A stretch of DNA of 64,000 nucleotides from Yersinia hibernica (GTDB taxonomy: Bacteria; Pseudomonadota; Gammaproteobacteria; Enterobacterales; Enterobacteriaceae). The notes under the pieces were generated by a model, which saw nothing but the letters and a program-made list of their open reading frames with translations, had not been told where the DNA came from and did no database searches. Position 1 is the stretch's first letter, and every line of letters begins with the position of its first letter. This document shows, in pieces, positions 1 through 8,583 of this stretch. The position numbers and the translations under genes were made by a program. The stretch lies in NCBI RefSeq assembly GCF_004124235.1, contig NZ_CP032487.1:4678940-4742939 (forward strand), in the 5' to 3' direction.

Positions 1-1528
1 GTGCCGGTGGGTCTGTCATTGAACCGGCTAGCATGCCGCATAATGTCAGGTAGTTCATCTTGACTAACATGCGAGCCAGAATCCCTACGGTCAGTAAAGG
101 TATTCCGGTGATCATCGCCCCGTAACCAATCCACGCCAGCCCATCACCATTAACCAAGGTATTGATAAAATCACCGCCAGACTTCAGCCCGACCACTGAC
201 AAGAACAATACAATGCCCAGTTCGCGCAGGGCCAAGTTGGCACTCGGCGGCATAAACCAATACAATTTCCCGATGCTGCCAATTCGCCCGAGGATCAGCG
301 CGACGACCAGCGGCCCCCCCGCTAAACCTAAACGCAGAGCGGCCGGGAACCCCGGGATAAAGAGCGGAATTGACCCTAACAACACCCCCAGACCGACACC
401 GATAAAAACAGGCAACATCTGGACTTGTTGCAGTTTCTGTTGCGCATTACCAACAATGGCAGATACCGCCTCAATGGCTTCCGGCCGCCCGACCAAATTA
501 AGAATGTCACCGAATTGCAAACTGGCGCTATTACTGGCGACCAGTTCAATACCCGCACGGTTTAAGCGGGTGATTACCACGTCATACTTTTGTTTAAGAT
601 TAAGGTCGCGAATTTTTTTACCCAGTACCGCTTCGTTGGTCACCACCACTCGGGCAGTTTGCAAGGTCGTACCGGCAGTAGACAAGGTGACATCCACCTC
701 TTCCCCGACCACCAACCGCACTTTCTCCAAGGCCTCACGCTGCCCAACCAAATGCAGGTAGTCACCCAGTTCAATCACCGTCGCGGACAATGGCACCATC
801 AGCAAGTCACCGCGTTTTAGGCGGGAGCAAACAACATCATCACTGTTGAGTAACGGCACGTCCTGTACAGACAAGCCATGCAGATTGGGGTTACGAACCG
901 CCACATTCATCGTTTGCAGCAACTCACGGTTCTGGCCGTGACGGCTATCGAACTCTTTTGCTTCACGATCGACGTTGATTTTAAAGAACAAACGAATCAA
1001 CCACATCACCAGCAAAATACCGCAAATGCCGAATGGATAGGCCATGGCATAACCCATCCCCATTTGGCTGACCAGTTGTGGTGGCGAGCCTAAATCAGTG
1101 AGGATTTGCTGTGCTGCCCCGAGCGCCGGGGTGTTGGTGACTGCACCGGAAAACACGCCCAAGATGATAGGCAGCGGTACGGCAAACAATTTATGGATAA
1201 TGGCGGTCACTAGCCCGCCAACAATCACCATCAGGATAGCAAAGCAGTTAAGCCGCAACCCCGACACCCGCAGTGAGGAGAAGAACCCCGGGCCGACCTG
1301 AATACCGATGGTGTAAACAAACAGGATAAGACCAAATTCCTGAATGAAGTGCAGCATGTCGCCATTGAGCACCAATTGGTAAGTTTGTGCAAAATGGCCC
1401 ACGATAATGCCGCCAAATAACACCCCGCCGATACCTAACCCCACACCATAGACTTTCCAATTACCGATCCATAACCCCAATACGGCGACCAGCGCCAACA
1501 TACTGACGGTAAGGGCGATAGCACTCAT
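1..1528 (-). CDS. yidE: YidE-type putative transporter of the AAE family, 3' end cut by the window edge
   Basis: Integral membrane protein of the YidE/YbjL group (aspartate:alanine exchanger superfamily); its substrate is not established. Translating the minus strand from the ATG at 1528 gives an open frame of about 509 residues that runs off the left edge. It begins [20 protein letters not shown]. Hydrophobic helices occupy the first ~190 residues, then comes a soluble stretch holding two TrkA-C-like (RCK_C) segments (around [20 protein letters not shown] and the later [15 protein letters not shown]), then a second membrane half. This two-half layout is typical of the family, whose members are about 560 residues, so roughly 50 residues are missing. 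The start has an AAGGAAGTG ribosome site just upstream. In E. coli yidE also lies directly downstream of ibpAB. Function beyond probable transport is unknown. Confidence 0.9.
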   Translation of the reverse strand, partial: MSAIALTVSMLALVAVLGLWIGNWKVYGVGLGIGGVLFGGIIVGHFAQTYQLVLNGDMLHFIQEFGLILFVYTIGIQVGPGFFSSLRVSGLRLNCFAILMVIVGGLVTAIIHKLFAVPLPIILGVFSGAVTNTPALGAAQQILTDLGSPPQLVSQMGMGYAMAYPFGICGILLVMWLIRLFFKINVDREAKEFDSRHGQNRELLQTMNVAVRNPNLHGLSVQDVPLLNSDDVVCSRLKRGDLLMVPLSATVIELGDYLHLVGQREALEKVRLVVGEEVDVTLSTAGTTLQTARVVVTNEAVLGKKIRDLNLKQKYDVVITRLNRAGIELVASNSASLQFGDILNLVGRPEAIEAVSAIVGNAQQKLQQVQMLPVFIGVGLGVLLGSIPLFIPGFPAALRLGLAGGPLVVALILGRIGSIGKLYWFMPPSANLALRELGIVLFLSVVGLKSGGDFINTLVNGDGLAWIGYGAMITGIPLLTVGILARMLVKMNYLTLCGMLAGSMTDPPA

Positions 1529-1670
1529 AAATCACTTCCTTGCCTAAGTTTAAAAATGGGTCGGCCATGTGGGATGTCATTTCGGTCTTACATGGCCTTA
1601 AATTCTTACAATTAGTAAGGATTCTGTCAGAAGGGGGGGCTGTTGACTGTGGGATGCGCCACAAAATGCA

Positions 1671-1694
1671 CCGGAGAGTGGGTAATCTCTCCGG
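1671..1694. repeat. Stem-loop between ibpB and yidE
   Basis: A perfect 8-bp inverted repeat (CCGGAGAG, loop, CTCTCCGG) lies about 140 bp upstream of the yidE start. An A/T tract flanks it on one side only. It could limit read-through from ibpB into yidE; this is inferred from position only. Confidence 0.4.
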
Positions 1695-1758
1695 TGAAAA
1701 AATAAACACGGAAAAGCTTAATGCTGAAAGGACAAAACAAGGAGAGGGGTAACTGTTA

Positions 1759-1783
1759 CCGGCACCTCAGGCAGAGGTGCCGG
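1759..1783 (-). terminator. Hairpin just after ibpB, possible terminator
   Basis: A perfect 10-bp stem (CCGGCACCTC / GAGGTGCCGG) with a 5-nt loop ends about 10 bp downstream of the ibpB stop codon. No run of U follows on the minus strand, so termination may be weak, or the hairpin may instead protect the mRNA 3' end. Confidence 0.5.
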
Positions 1784-1792
1784 TCATCATAA

Positions 1793-2266
1793 TTACTGCT
1801 GTTCAGTTTGCTCAGTTGTCACCGGGCTATCTAATACCTGGCGCTCTTGCGGTGCCGCATTGCCAATGCTTATACGCTGTGGTTGCAGCGCTTCTGGCAC
1901 TTGGCGCAACAAATCAATGTGCAGCAAACCATTTTCAAATTGAGCATTATCAACATTCAGATGCTCTGCCAAAGTAAAGGTCAATGAGAACTCTTTACGC
2001 ACCAATCCTTGATGCAGGTATTCAACCTGTTTTTCAGTTGGTGCTGGCTTACCGCGCACAGTCAAACGCGGGCCTTCCACTTCAATATCCAGTTCGCTCT
2101 GTTTAAAACCGGCCAATGCCAGTGAGATACGATAGTGGTTATCGTCAGTTTTCTCAATATTGTAGGGTGGGAACCCCTGAGAATCCTGACCGCCCTGCAT
2201 TGAACTGGCTAATTTATCAAAACCAATCCACTGACGAAGCAACGGTGACAAATCATAATTACGCAT
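1793..2266 (-). CDS. ibpB: Small heat shock protein IbpB
   Basis: Hsp20/alpha-crystallin chaperone that co-deposits with unfolded proteins and hands them to DnaK/ClpB. The 157-residue product starts [20 protein letters not shown], the usual IbpA/B N-terminal arm. An alpha-crystallin domain follows ([22 protein letters not shown] to [12 protein letters not shown], about residues 34-125), then a long Gln/Glu-rich tail. An ATG two codons upstream is in frame, but the AGGAG box is 8 nt from the MRN start, which is therefore preferred. It is the second gene of ibpA-ibpB, transcribed leftwards, with its own thermometer-like hairpin at the ribosome site. The tail is longer than that of the 142-residue E. 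coli protein. Confidence 0.95.
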   Translation of the reverse strand: MRNYDLSPLLRQWIGFDKLASSMQGGQDSQGFPPYNIEKTDDNHYRISLALAGFKQSELDIEVEGPRLTVRGKPAPTEKQVEYLHQGLVRKEFSLTFTLAEHLNVDNAQFENGLLHIDLLRQVPEALQPQRISIGNAAPQERQVLDSPVTTEQTEQQ

Positions 2267-2274
2267 AAACATAA

Positions 2275-2292
2275 CTCCTTCTTTGAAGCGAG
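2275..2292 (-). promoter_or_regulatory. ROSE-like RNA thermometer hairpin at the ibpB ribosome site
   Basis: On the ibpB mRNA the sequence CUCGCUUC-AAA-GAAGGAG folds into a stem in which CUC and CUUC pair with GAAG-GAG and one G is bulged. This hides the AAGGAG Shine-Dalgarno. A bulged G opposite the ribosome site is the hallmark of ROSE-type fourU-independent thermometers. The pairing is read directly; the thermal function is inferred from the family and from the known ibpB thermometer of E. coli. Confidence 0.6.
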
Positions 2293-2451
2293 ATAAGATA
2301 ATAATCAGTCACGAATTAGCGATATAAAAAAATCTAACGCAAAATACTGGCGTTATATTATTTCCCACTATCAATCCGTGACCGGTTAGCCCCCGATTAC
2401 GGCAGGCCGAACTTCTTTAAATAATGTAATTCACTCACATTATTAAGCAGA

Positions 2452-2865
2452 TTACTTAATTTCAATACGCCGTGGTTTTAAACTCTCTGGTACTAATCGC
2501 TCAAGATCGATATATAACAAGCCATTGACCAGGTTGGCACCTTTAATTTTAATGTGCTCAGCCAGCTGGAATTTACGCTCGAAGTTTCGTTCAGCGATAC
2601 CTTGATACAAATAGGTTCGTTGCGCAGGTTCACTGGCATGAGAACCGCGAATAATCAACAAGTTACCTTGTGTGACAATATCCAGTTCCTGCTCTGAAAA
2701 GCCTGCCACCGCGATGGCGATGCGGTAGTTATTTTCGTCAACTAACTCGACGTTATAAGGAGGATAACCGCCATTACCTTGGTTCTGGCCGGATTCTAAT
2801 AGATTGAACAGCCGGTCGAAACCGATAGCTGAACGATACAATGGTGCAAGCTCGGAATTACGCAT
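2452..2865 (-). CDS. ibpA: Small heat shock protein IbpA
   Basis: Hsp20-family holdase and partner of IbpB on protein aggregates. The 137-residue product begins [20 protein letters not shown]. It carries an alpha-crystallin domain from about residue 38 ([20 protein letters not shown]) to ~125 ([16 protein letters not shown]) and ends PRRIEIK, like E. coli IbpA (also 137 residues). It is the first gene of ibpA-ibpB, separated from ibpB by about 185 bp. Expression control is visible upstream: a sigma-32 promoter and a ROSE-like leader. Confidence 0.97.
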   Translation of the reverse strand: MRNSELAPLYRSAIGFDRLFNLLESGQNQGNGGYPPYNVELVDENNYRIAIAVAGFSEQELDIVTQGNLLIIRGSHASEPAQRTYLYQGIAERNFERKFQLAEHIKIKGANLVNGLLYIDLERLVPESLKPRRIEIK

Positions 2866-2978
2866 AAAAACTGCCTCCTAAATATATTAGCAAGGGTATT
2901 ATCATATTTTTCATTAAGCTTTCCATTCTGGACAAGCCCCCGGTCTGAATACCCTATCGGCGTATTCTCTCTGACCTG
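2866..2978 (-). promoter_or_regulatory. ROSE-type RNA thermometer leader of ibpA
   Basis: The approximately 110-nt leader contains an upstream hairpin (GAATAC...GTATTC, bases 2947-2967). Its last hairpin, at 2871-2894, has UUGCU pairing with the AGGAGG ribosome site six bases from the AUG. The UYGCU/AGGAG pairing is the conserved ROSE core, so the leader should block translation at low temperature and melt on heat shock. Pairing is seen in the sequence; function is from the known ibpA ROSE elements of enterobacteria. Confidence 0.8.
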
Positions 2979-2984
2979 ATAATA

Positions 2985-3012
2985 AAGTGGGGCTGGTCTT
3001 TTTCTTTTCAAG
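2985..3012 (-). promoter_or_regulatory. Sigma-32 heat-shock promoter of ibpAB
   Basis: Reading leftwards: CTTGAAA (-35, bases 3006-3012), a 13-nt spacer, then CCCCACTT (-10, bases 2985-2992). This matches the RpoH consensus CTTGAAA-N13/14-CCCCAT-T almost exactly and sits about 120 bp ahead of ibpA. Confidence 0.9.
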
Positions 3013-3237
3013 AGTAAAATCAAAAAAAATTCACAAGAAAAATCCCAATCAGACCTTTATTAATCTTATTATTCGATAAATGCGCTGCTATAACTTACAC
3101 TTAGGCCAAGTTGCACCACAAGATGGAATCTTTGACCATAAGAACTGTCTGTAAGATGGTGTGAAAATCATGTCAAAACCTGACACTGATAGCGGGTTAA
3201 TTGTCATTCACCGGTATGATGAGATCTGAATAAAACA

Positions 3238-3576
3238 ATGAAAAATACAGTTATCCCTTTTGTTACCGGCTGTTCGCTGCTTTTGTCCGGCGGCTGCTCC
3301 AGTATTATGACCCACACCAGCAGCAGCCAGGGCTATTACTCTGGGACCGCTGCCAATGTGGCGATGCTCAAAGATGATGATACCGGTTGGGCACTGCGGC
3401 CGCTGCTTGCCGTGGATTTGCCATTCTCCGCGGTAATGGACACTTTGTTGCTGCCTTATGATTACTTACGCTCGGACAGCGAAGATAAAGTTACCAGTTC
3501 CCCACGCGAGCGTATCCGCCAGTCCGAAGCACAAAACCCGCCAGCTTCCTCTCCTGTTGATACGTCAATACAATGA
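3238..3576 (+). CDS. yidQ: YceK/YidQ family lipoprotein
   Basis: Small outer-membrane-type lipoprotein of the YceK/YidQ family (DUF1375), role unknown. The 112-residue product has a signal peptide ending in a lipobox (LLSGGC, Cys20), then the family core with GWALRPLLAVDLPFSAVMDTLLLPYDYLRS, a pattern typical of YceK proteins. The C-terminal ~25 residues are polar and low in complexity. It is divergent from ibpA and convergent with yidR, exactly as in E. coli. The ATG at 3238 keeps a normal-length signal peptide. Confidence 0.9.
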   Translation: MKNTVIPFVTGCSLLLSGGCSSIMTHTSSSQGYYSGTAANVAMLKDDDTGWALRPLLAVDLPFSAVMDTLLLPYDYLRSDSEDKVTSSPRERIRQSEAQNPPASSPVDTSIQ

Positions 3577-3577
3577 G

Positions 3578-4861
3578 TTAGCCTGCATTTGTAGTAAAGA
3601 TTTGAGCTAACCCGTCAATTTCCCGCATAAAGGCCACTTTAGCGCCATCCGGCGAAAACACCACCGCATCCGCCAGAGGGGCGACGGCACTGCGGGCGGT
3701 CAATCGCTGCAACTGGCCGGTGGTACTATCACACTGCATCACACTGTTATCACAAACAAATGCCAAGCTGTGCCCCTGTGGGTGCCAACTAAATGCTGAC
3801 TGAATACCCCACTCACTGGCGGTCAATTGCCGCGGTTCTCCACCATTCGGTGAAACCAGCCACAGCTGCACCACGCCATTATCATCTTGCATTAAACAAG
3901 CAATGGCACGGCCATCAGGTGAGGTGCGCAACCAATGCCGCGGGCTGGTCGCAAGGCCGGGAAAACGCCGCCCAGCCGTGAAGGTTAGCCGCCGTTGGCT
4001 GACACCCGCGGGTGGTGCGGGCAATGTGGTCTGAGTGCCCTCCAGTGGCTCGGCCCCTGCATGAGCATAATCCCGGTCATACTCTGGTAAATCAACAAGA
4101 TAAATCTCTGGGACTTTCTCACCTTGTGCCGAAAGGGTGTCGCCAATAAATGCCAGTGCCCAGCGCTGGCGAGTGCCGTCAGCTTTCAAATAGCCCTGAG
4201 AACCCACCCACCCTTCTTCATAAGCACGATTTATTTGGTCACTGCCCGCTTGTGGCGTGGGGGTGGTACGGGTCACTAGTACACAAAAATGGCTGCCATC
4301 ATATTCACGTGGATGTTGCTTCGGCGGGTTAACACCATGCAGAGGCAGAGCTACGCCAACATTGCGGCAATCCAACGCGGGATCTTGCTCATGCAACACA
4401 TGGTCATTATAGGTAAAACTTAGGCGGCTGCCGTCGGGGCTGAAAACATGCACATGAGTGCCACCGCGCAGTGCGCCGGGAGTGTATGGTGCCGTGATAT
4501 CCATGGCATCCAGTGTTACCGCCAGTTCCCTGTCCGGTTCCGAGACAATAACACCTCGCCGATGATGGAAATCATAATGCCAGTGACTATCAGGGTGTTC
4601 CGGGCCATGGATAAACACATAACGCGCCGGCTGGTCAGGGCTTACCGTGACCACGCCAACATGCGCACCATGTTGAGCACGATAAATAACCTCAATAGCA
4701 CCGGTGATACAATTAACCCGCTCAATCGTTAACCCACTAAATGTGCTGCCATTAGGCCGCACATCATAGGCCAGCCATTGGCTATCCGCAGTCCACACAT
4801 TGATATTAGTGAGCTGATGCCCTCTGGGATCAAAAGTGAGTTGCTGCTCCTGTAAGGTCAT
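3578..4861 (-). CDS. yidR: YidR-family beta-propeller protein (DUF3748)
   Basis: Protein of unknown function, 427 residues, homologous to E. coli YidR. It contains several TolB/WD-like propeller blades: SPDGSRLSFTYNDHV (~165), TSPDGRAIACLMQDDNGVVQLW (~315), WHPQGHSLAFVCDN (~360) and FSPDGAKVAFMREIDG (~405). No signal peptide is evident (it begins MTLQEQQLTFDPRGHQ), so it is probably cytoplasmic. Its stop lies one base from the yidQ stop, so the two genes are tightly convergent. The family has been compared with oligogalacturonide lyase-type propellers, but no catalytic claim can be made here. Confidence 0.88.
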   Translation of the reverse strand: MTLQEQQLTFDPRGHQLTNINVWTADSQWLAYDVRPNGSTFSGLTIERVNCITGAIEVIYRAQHGAHVGVVTVSPDQPARYVFIHGPEHPDSHWHYDFHHRRGVIVSEPDRELAVTLDAMDITAPYTPGALRGGTHVHVFSPDGSRLSFTYNDHVLHEQDPALDCRNVGVALPLHGVNPPKQHPREYDGSHFCVLVTRTTPTPQAGSDQINRAYEEGWVGSQGYLKADGTRQRWALAFIGDTLSAQGEKVPEIYLVDLPEYDRDYAHAGAEPLEGTQTTLPAPPAGVSQRRLTFTAGRRFPGLATSPRHWLRTSPDGRAIACLMQDDNGVVQLWLVSPNGGEPRQLTASEWGIQSAFSWHPQGHSLAFVCDNSVMQCDSTTGQLQRLTARSAVAPLADAVVFSPDGAKVAFMREIDGLAQIFTTNAG

Positions 4862-5014
4862 GCTGGCTCCGGTCGGGATAACGCTGGCTATGATTCATTA
4901 CTGTGAATTATATCATCCTAACTTCTTATTACTGTAAAACCACGCAGTAATAAATCATGGCGCTTTAGAAAAAAAAGTCTAATATGGATTTTTTATTCTA
5001 AATAAAAGTTTCCT

Positions 5015-5626
5015 ATGCTTAGCCGATACCAGCCCATCGCCGATGCGATAGCCACACTTTTCTCACCTTATGCGGAAGTTGCCCTCCACGATTTAGCCTG
5101 CCAAAAGCTAGTTTATATCGCGAATAACTATTCACAGCGGGAATTGGGGGAAGACTCCAACCTAAGTGACCTGCAATTTGATCAGCATTCACAGGTGATT
5201 GGCCCTTACCAAAAGCGCAACTGGGATGGTCGCCAACTGCGCTCCATCAGCGCCGTGCTGCGCGATGACCATCAGCAACCTGTCGGGCTACTGTGTATCA
5301 ATCTGGACATTACCGTCTTTGAAAATGCCAAAGCGGCACTGGATATATTCTTATCTGGCCATCAACTACAGCCGCAGCCAGAAGTCCTGTTCCAAGACGA
5401 TTGGCAGGAGCGAATCAACACCTACACTCACCACTGGCTGCAACAGCAACAGCTCACACTGGCAACACTGAGCAATATTGATCGCCGAAAATTGATTGAA
5501 GCGCTCTATCAGCAGGGAGCATTTAACGGCAAAAATGCCGCGGGTTATGTTGCCAAGATCCTTAACATTGGCCGCGCCACTGTTTACAACCAATTGAAAA
5601 ATATCAAAAACAACTATAACCAATAG
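5015..5626 (+). CDS. YheO/DauR-type transcriptional regulator (PAS-like plus HTH)
   Basis: DNA-binding regulator of the YheO-like PAS (N-terminal) plus HTH_22 (C-terminal) family, 203 residues. Residues 1-~110 hold the YheO PAS-like sensor (YQPIADAIATLFSPYAEVAL, and VLRDDHQQPVGLLCINLDI). Residues ~150-203 hold the HTH with the family signature (IDRRKLIEALYQQGAF, then GYVAKILNIGRATVYNQLKN). It is divergent from yidR and reads toward the dehydratase gene 135 bp downstream, so it probably controls that gene pair. Family members such as DauR sense catabolic substrates; the ligand here is unknown. Confidence 0.85.
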   Translation: MLSRYQPIADAIATLFSPYAEVALHDLACQKLVYIANNYSQRELGEDSNLSDLQFDQHSQVIGPYQKRNWDGRQLRSISAVLRDDHQQPVGLLCINLDITVFENAKAALDIFLSGHQLQPQPEVLFQDDWQERINTYTHHWLQQQQLTLATLSNIDRRKLIEALYQQGAFNGKNAAGYVAKILNIGRATVYNQLKNIKNNYNQ

Positions 5627-5760
5627 ATCTCGAGTGACAGGTGAGCGGCCGCTGAATGAACTTAGCGAATTGAGATAATTCAATAAGTTGAGTGAATGAT
5701 GGCAGCCAACAATCCTGCGACTTGAAAAATAACCGGTATAAAAAATTCAAAGGAACCGAT

Positions 5761-6720
5761 ATGAATACCTTATTTGATGCTATTAAAGAAGCCCACCAAG
5801 TACTACGCCCGCAAGTGAGAGTGACGCCACTGGAATATAGCCCATTACTGTCCCAGCACAGCGGTTGTGAAATTTATCTCAAATGTGAGCATCTACAGCA
5901 CACCGGTTCCTTTAAATTTCGTGGAGCCAGTAACAAACTGCGTTTATTAACTGACGAACAGCGCCAACGTGGTGTTATCACCGCCTCGACGGGCAATCAT
6001 GGGCAAGCCATGGCGCTGGCAGGGAAACTGGCCGGGGTCAAATCCACTATTTATGCACCTGAGCAAGCTGCAGCCATAAAATTAGACGTGATTCGCGCGC
6101 TGGGTGGCGAAGTGGAACTGATCCCGGGGGATGCATTAAACGCAGAACTGGCAGCTGATCGCGCCGCACAATTGCAGGGCAAAATCTATATCTCCCCGTA
6201 TAACGACAGCCAAATTATTGCCGGGCAAGGAACCTGCGGCATGGAGATGGTGGAGCAGCAGCCGGATCTCGATGCCGTCTTTGTGGCCGTCGGCGGCGGT
6301 GGGCTGATCTCCGGGATTGCCACCGTGCTGAAGAAACTCTCTGACAAGACTCAGATTATTGGTTGCTGGCCAGCGAATGCCACCAGTATGTATACCAGCC
6401 TGGAAAACGGGCAAATTCAGGAAGTGGCCGAGCAAGAAACACTGTCTGATGGCACTGCCGGCGGTGTTGAACCGGGGGCGATAACCTTCTCGCTTTGTCA
6501 GCAATTAATCGACCAGAAAGTGTTAGTCAGTGAACCGGAAATCAAAGATGCCATGCGCTTAATCGCCCGCACTGACCGCTGGATGATTGAAGGTGCCGCG
6601 GGTGTGGCCTTAGCCGCCGCGCTAAAATTGGCTCCCCACTGGCAGGGTAAAAAAGTGGCCGTCGTGCTGTGTGGGAAAAATATCGTGCTGGAAAAATACT
6701 TGGGAGCAGTCAGCAAATGA
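5761..6720 (+). CDS. PLP-dependent threonine/serine (or hydroxyaspartate) dehydratase-like enzyme
   Basis: Fold-type II PLP enzyme of 319 residues. The PLP lysine sits in the motif GSFKFRGASN (about residue 53). The phosphate-binding glycine loop GGGGLISG is near residue 179, and STGNHGQA is near 78. The length matches catabolic threonine dehydratases, serine racemases and EutB/BhcB-type enzymes; the regulatory ACT domain of IlvA is absent. The ATG at 5761 follows AAAGGA, while a longer in-frame start at 5692 has no ribosome site. The stop overlaps the start of the next gene (ATGA), so the two are translationally coupled. Substrate is not proven; pairing with an ornithine-cyclodeaminase-family enzyme suggests hydroxy-amino-acid catabolism. 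Confidence 0.85.
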   Translation: MNTLFDAIKEAHQVLRPQVRVTPLEYSPLLSQHSGCEIYLKCEHLQHTGSFKFRGASNKLRLLTDEQRQRGVITASTGNHGQAMALAGKLAGVKSTIYAPEQAAAIKLDVIRALGGEVELIPGDALNAELAADRAAQLQGKIYISPYNDSQIIAGQGTCGMEMVEQQPDLDAVFVAVGGGGLISGIATVLKKLSDKTQIIGCWPANATSMYTSLENGQIQEVAEQETLSDGTAGGVEPGAITFSLCQQLIDQKVLVSEPEIKDAMRLIARTDRWMIEGAAGVALAAALKLAPHWQGKKVAVVLCGKNIVLEKYLGAVSK

Positions 6721-7652
6721 TTATTTTGAATAAGCAGCAGATTCTCGACAAGTTCGATGCTGATGCCGTCACTTTGCTACTTAAAGCAGGGTTTATCGCA
6801 TTTAGTCAAAAACAAGTGCAAATGCCGCCGGTACAGCATTTGTTGTTTGAGCAAGCAAACGGTGACTGCTGTATTAAAAGTGGTTATTTGCAGGGCGACA
6901 ATCACTTTGTGGTGAAAGTCTCAGGCGGTTTTTATAATAATCCTGATCAAGGGCTGGCCAGTAATCAGGGGCTGATGATGGCGTTTTCGGCCCAAACCGG
7001 TGAACCACAAGCCATATTGCTCGATGAGGGCTGGCTAACCGCCCTGCGCACGGCATTGGCCGGGCGCATTGTCGCCGAACTTTGCGCACCAGCACACATC
7101 AGCGCCATGGGTATCGTCGGGACGGGTATGCAAGCGCGGCTGCATCTGATGTATCTGAAAAGTGTGATTTCCTGCCGCCAGCTATGGGTTTGGGGCCGCA
7201 GTGAAACAGCATTAGAGGAATACCGGCAATATGCTGAAGAGGAAGGTTTTGTGGTCAATACCACCTTGGATGCGGCGGAGTTAGGCCGTCACTGTCAGTT
7301 TATTGTGACCACCACCCCCAGCCGAGAGGCTATTTTACAGGCTGCGGATATTCAGCCCGGCACTCATATTACTGCGGTCGGCGCTGATGGTGCAGGTAAA
7401 CACGAATTAGCCCCAGAACTCGTGGCAAAAGCCGATAAGATATTGGTAGATTCATGGGCGCAATGTACTGAATTTGGTGAAATTTCATCCGCATTTCAAC
7501 AGCATATGTTAGCAAACCACAGCTTGACAGAAATAGGCACGGCTTTAGCGCAGAATAGTACTTTACGTGAAAATGAACAGCAAATTACCTTGGCAGATTT
7601 AACCGGATTAGGAATTCAAGACGTGCAAATAGTAAAAGGAATTCTAGAATAG
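6717..7652 (+). CDS. Ornithine cyclodeaminase / mu-crystallin family enzyme
   Basis: NAD(P)-dependent enzyme of 311 residues. It has the family core KVSGGFYNNPDQGL near 65, TALRTALAGRIVAELCAP near 108, the Rossmann loop GIVGTGMQARLHL near 130, and TTTPSREAIL plus ITAVGADGAGKHEL near 200-225. The ATG at 6717 overlaps the upstream stop by four bases, so the longer frame from 6669 is rejected. Family activities include ornithine cyclodeaminase, ketimine or iminosuccinate reductase and N-alkyl amino acid dehydrogenase; which applies is open. With the upstream dehydratase it forms an EutB/EutC-like (or BhcB/BhcD-like) pair. A terminator follows 20 bp downstream. Confidence 0.85.
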   Translation: MIILNKQQILDKFDADAVTLLLKAGFIAFSQKQVQMPPVQHLLFEQANGDCCIKSGYLQGDNHFVVKVSGGFYNNPDQGLASNQGLMMAFSAQTGEPQAILLDEGWLTALRTALAGRIVAELCAPAHISAMGIVGTGMQARLHLMYLKSVISCRQLWVWGRSETALEEYRQYAEEEGFVVNTTLDAAELGRHCQFIVTTTPSREAILQAADIQPGTHITAVGADGAGKHELAPELVAKADKILVDSWAQCTEFGEISSAFQQHMLANHSLTEIGTALAQNSTLRENEQQITLADLTGLGIQDVQIVKGILE

Positions 7653-7672
7653 TTCAGTGATTATTATTTTAT

Positions 7673-7700
7673 GGCCGATAAAAGTCATCGGCCCCTTTTA
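7673..7700 (+). terminator. Rho-independent terminator of the dehydratase operon
   Basis: A perfect 7-bp stem (GGCCGAT / ATCGGCC) with a 7-nt loop is followed by CCTTTT, 20 bp after the stop codon. Confidence 0.8.
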
Positions 7701-8314
7701 ATGGGTGCATGGCCCAATTCAGTTCGGTTATTGGGAGATTTGACCGGTCATTGCTTCACACTACCCCACGCCCTACTAGCATATCGCTGACGTTGGCATA
7801 ACTCACCGGGCTGGAATCGAGCCACCCTAACCACTAAAAATTGAGTCGGCTCATTTGAAATCGTCATGTGGGCAAGAATGGATGACTCGCCTATGCTTTC
7901 ATGACGACGTTAATTTTTGCCCCCTCATCTCCCTCTCTCATTTTTTAATGCTTCTTATGTAATAACCTTATTCATATTTGTTACTTTACTCCATTTAATA
8001 ACAAGTGTGGGATAATTCCTATAGACAAATTATCTCGTCTTTTTTGATATTGTATGAATTTTCTAGTGACCGAAAAGATTATTCTGATTTATCGATTTGG
8101 TTACGATTATATAAATATCTGTGATTACAAAATTATTTGAACTATAACCTCGCCCAACGCCAATAGATCAGTAATAAACTCCAATTCAACAAGCAAAAAA
8201 CAGAATAAATAACCATGTGAAATGAAACTTGCGGTTCATTAATCCATAAAGTCACCATTTACCAGATAAAAAGATTGCGCATGATTATCCACATGAGAAA
8301 TGTGTGAAAAAACA

Positions 8315-8341
8315 ATAAAAGTGAGTCTAGCTCACTTTTAT
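8315..8341. promoter_or_regulatory. Perfect 11-bp inverted repeat upstream of the fimbrial operon
   Basis: ATAAAAGTGAG and CTCACTTTTAT are separated by 5 bp (TCTAG), about 240 bp ahead of the first fimbrial gene. It could be an operator or a transcript stem-loop. No T tract follows that would make it a standard terminator. Confidence 0.5.
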
Positions 8342-8382
8342 ATAAGTTTTTGTCGCGCCAAATTATCTATCACGCTGGCAAA

Positions 8383-8402
8383 ACGTCTAATCCAGACGTC
8401 TG
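8383..8402. promoter_or_regulatory. Overlapping AGACGT palindromes upstream of the fimbrial operon
   Basis: ACGTCT-N5-AGACGT (8383-8399) overlaps a self-complementary CAGACGTCTG (8393-8402). Two copies of the same half-site in alternate arrangement look like a dimeric regulator site, 180 bp before the fimbrial start. The regulator is unknown. Confidence 0.4.
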
Positions 8403-8583
8403 AATTTTACTAATTTTTCTAATCTAAAATAAAAATAAAAACAATCTAATGATGTCCTGTCAGAACATTATTTATTTTTAATGGATTTTACATGGCTGTT
8501 CTCTTCAATAATAACGACGTGTAGTTGGTAGAATTTTATCAACGTATTTCTTCATCTGTGGTGTTTAAATAAAGGTTATTAAT

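Larger units (their letters stand above)
7701..8583. other. Long AT-rich non-coding region upstream of the fimbrial operon
   Basis: About 880 bp without a convincing gene. The second half is strongly AT-rich and contains two clear inverted repeats (8315-8341 and 8383-8402), annotated separately. The length and AT content fit a long regulatory region for the fimbrial operon, likely bound by H-NS, which is inference. No invertase site pair or transposon end was recognised. Confidence 0.5.

Noticed and set aside
162..761. 199-codon plus-strand frame at the left edge
   Set aside because: It is opposite the YidE coding frame, which is open from 1528 to the window edge and has clear family features.
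7701..8583. Invertible promoter element for the fimbrial operon
   Set aside because: The inverted repeats present are close together and do not flank an invertible segment; no recombinase gene is nearby.
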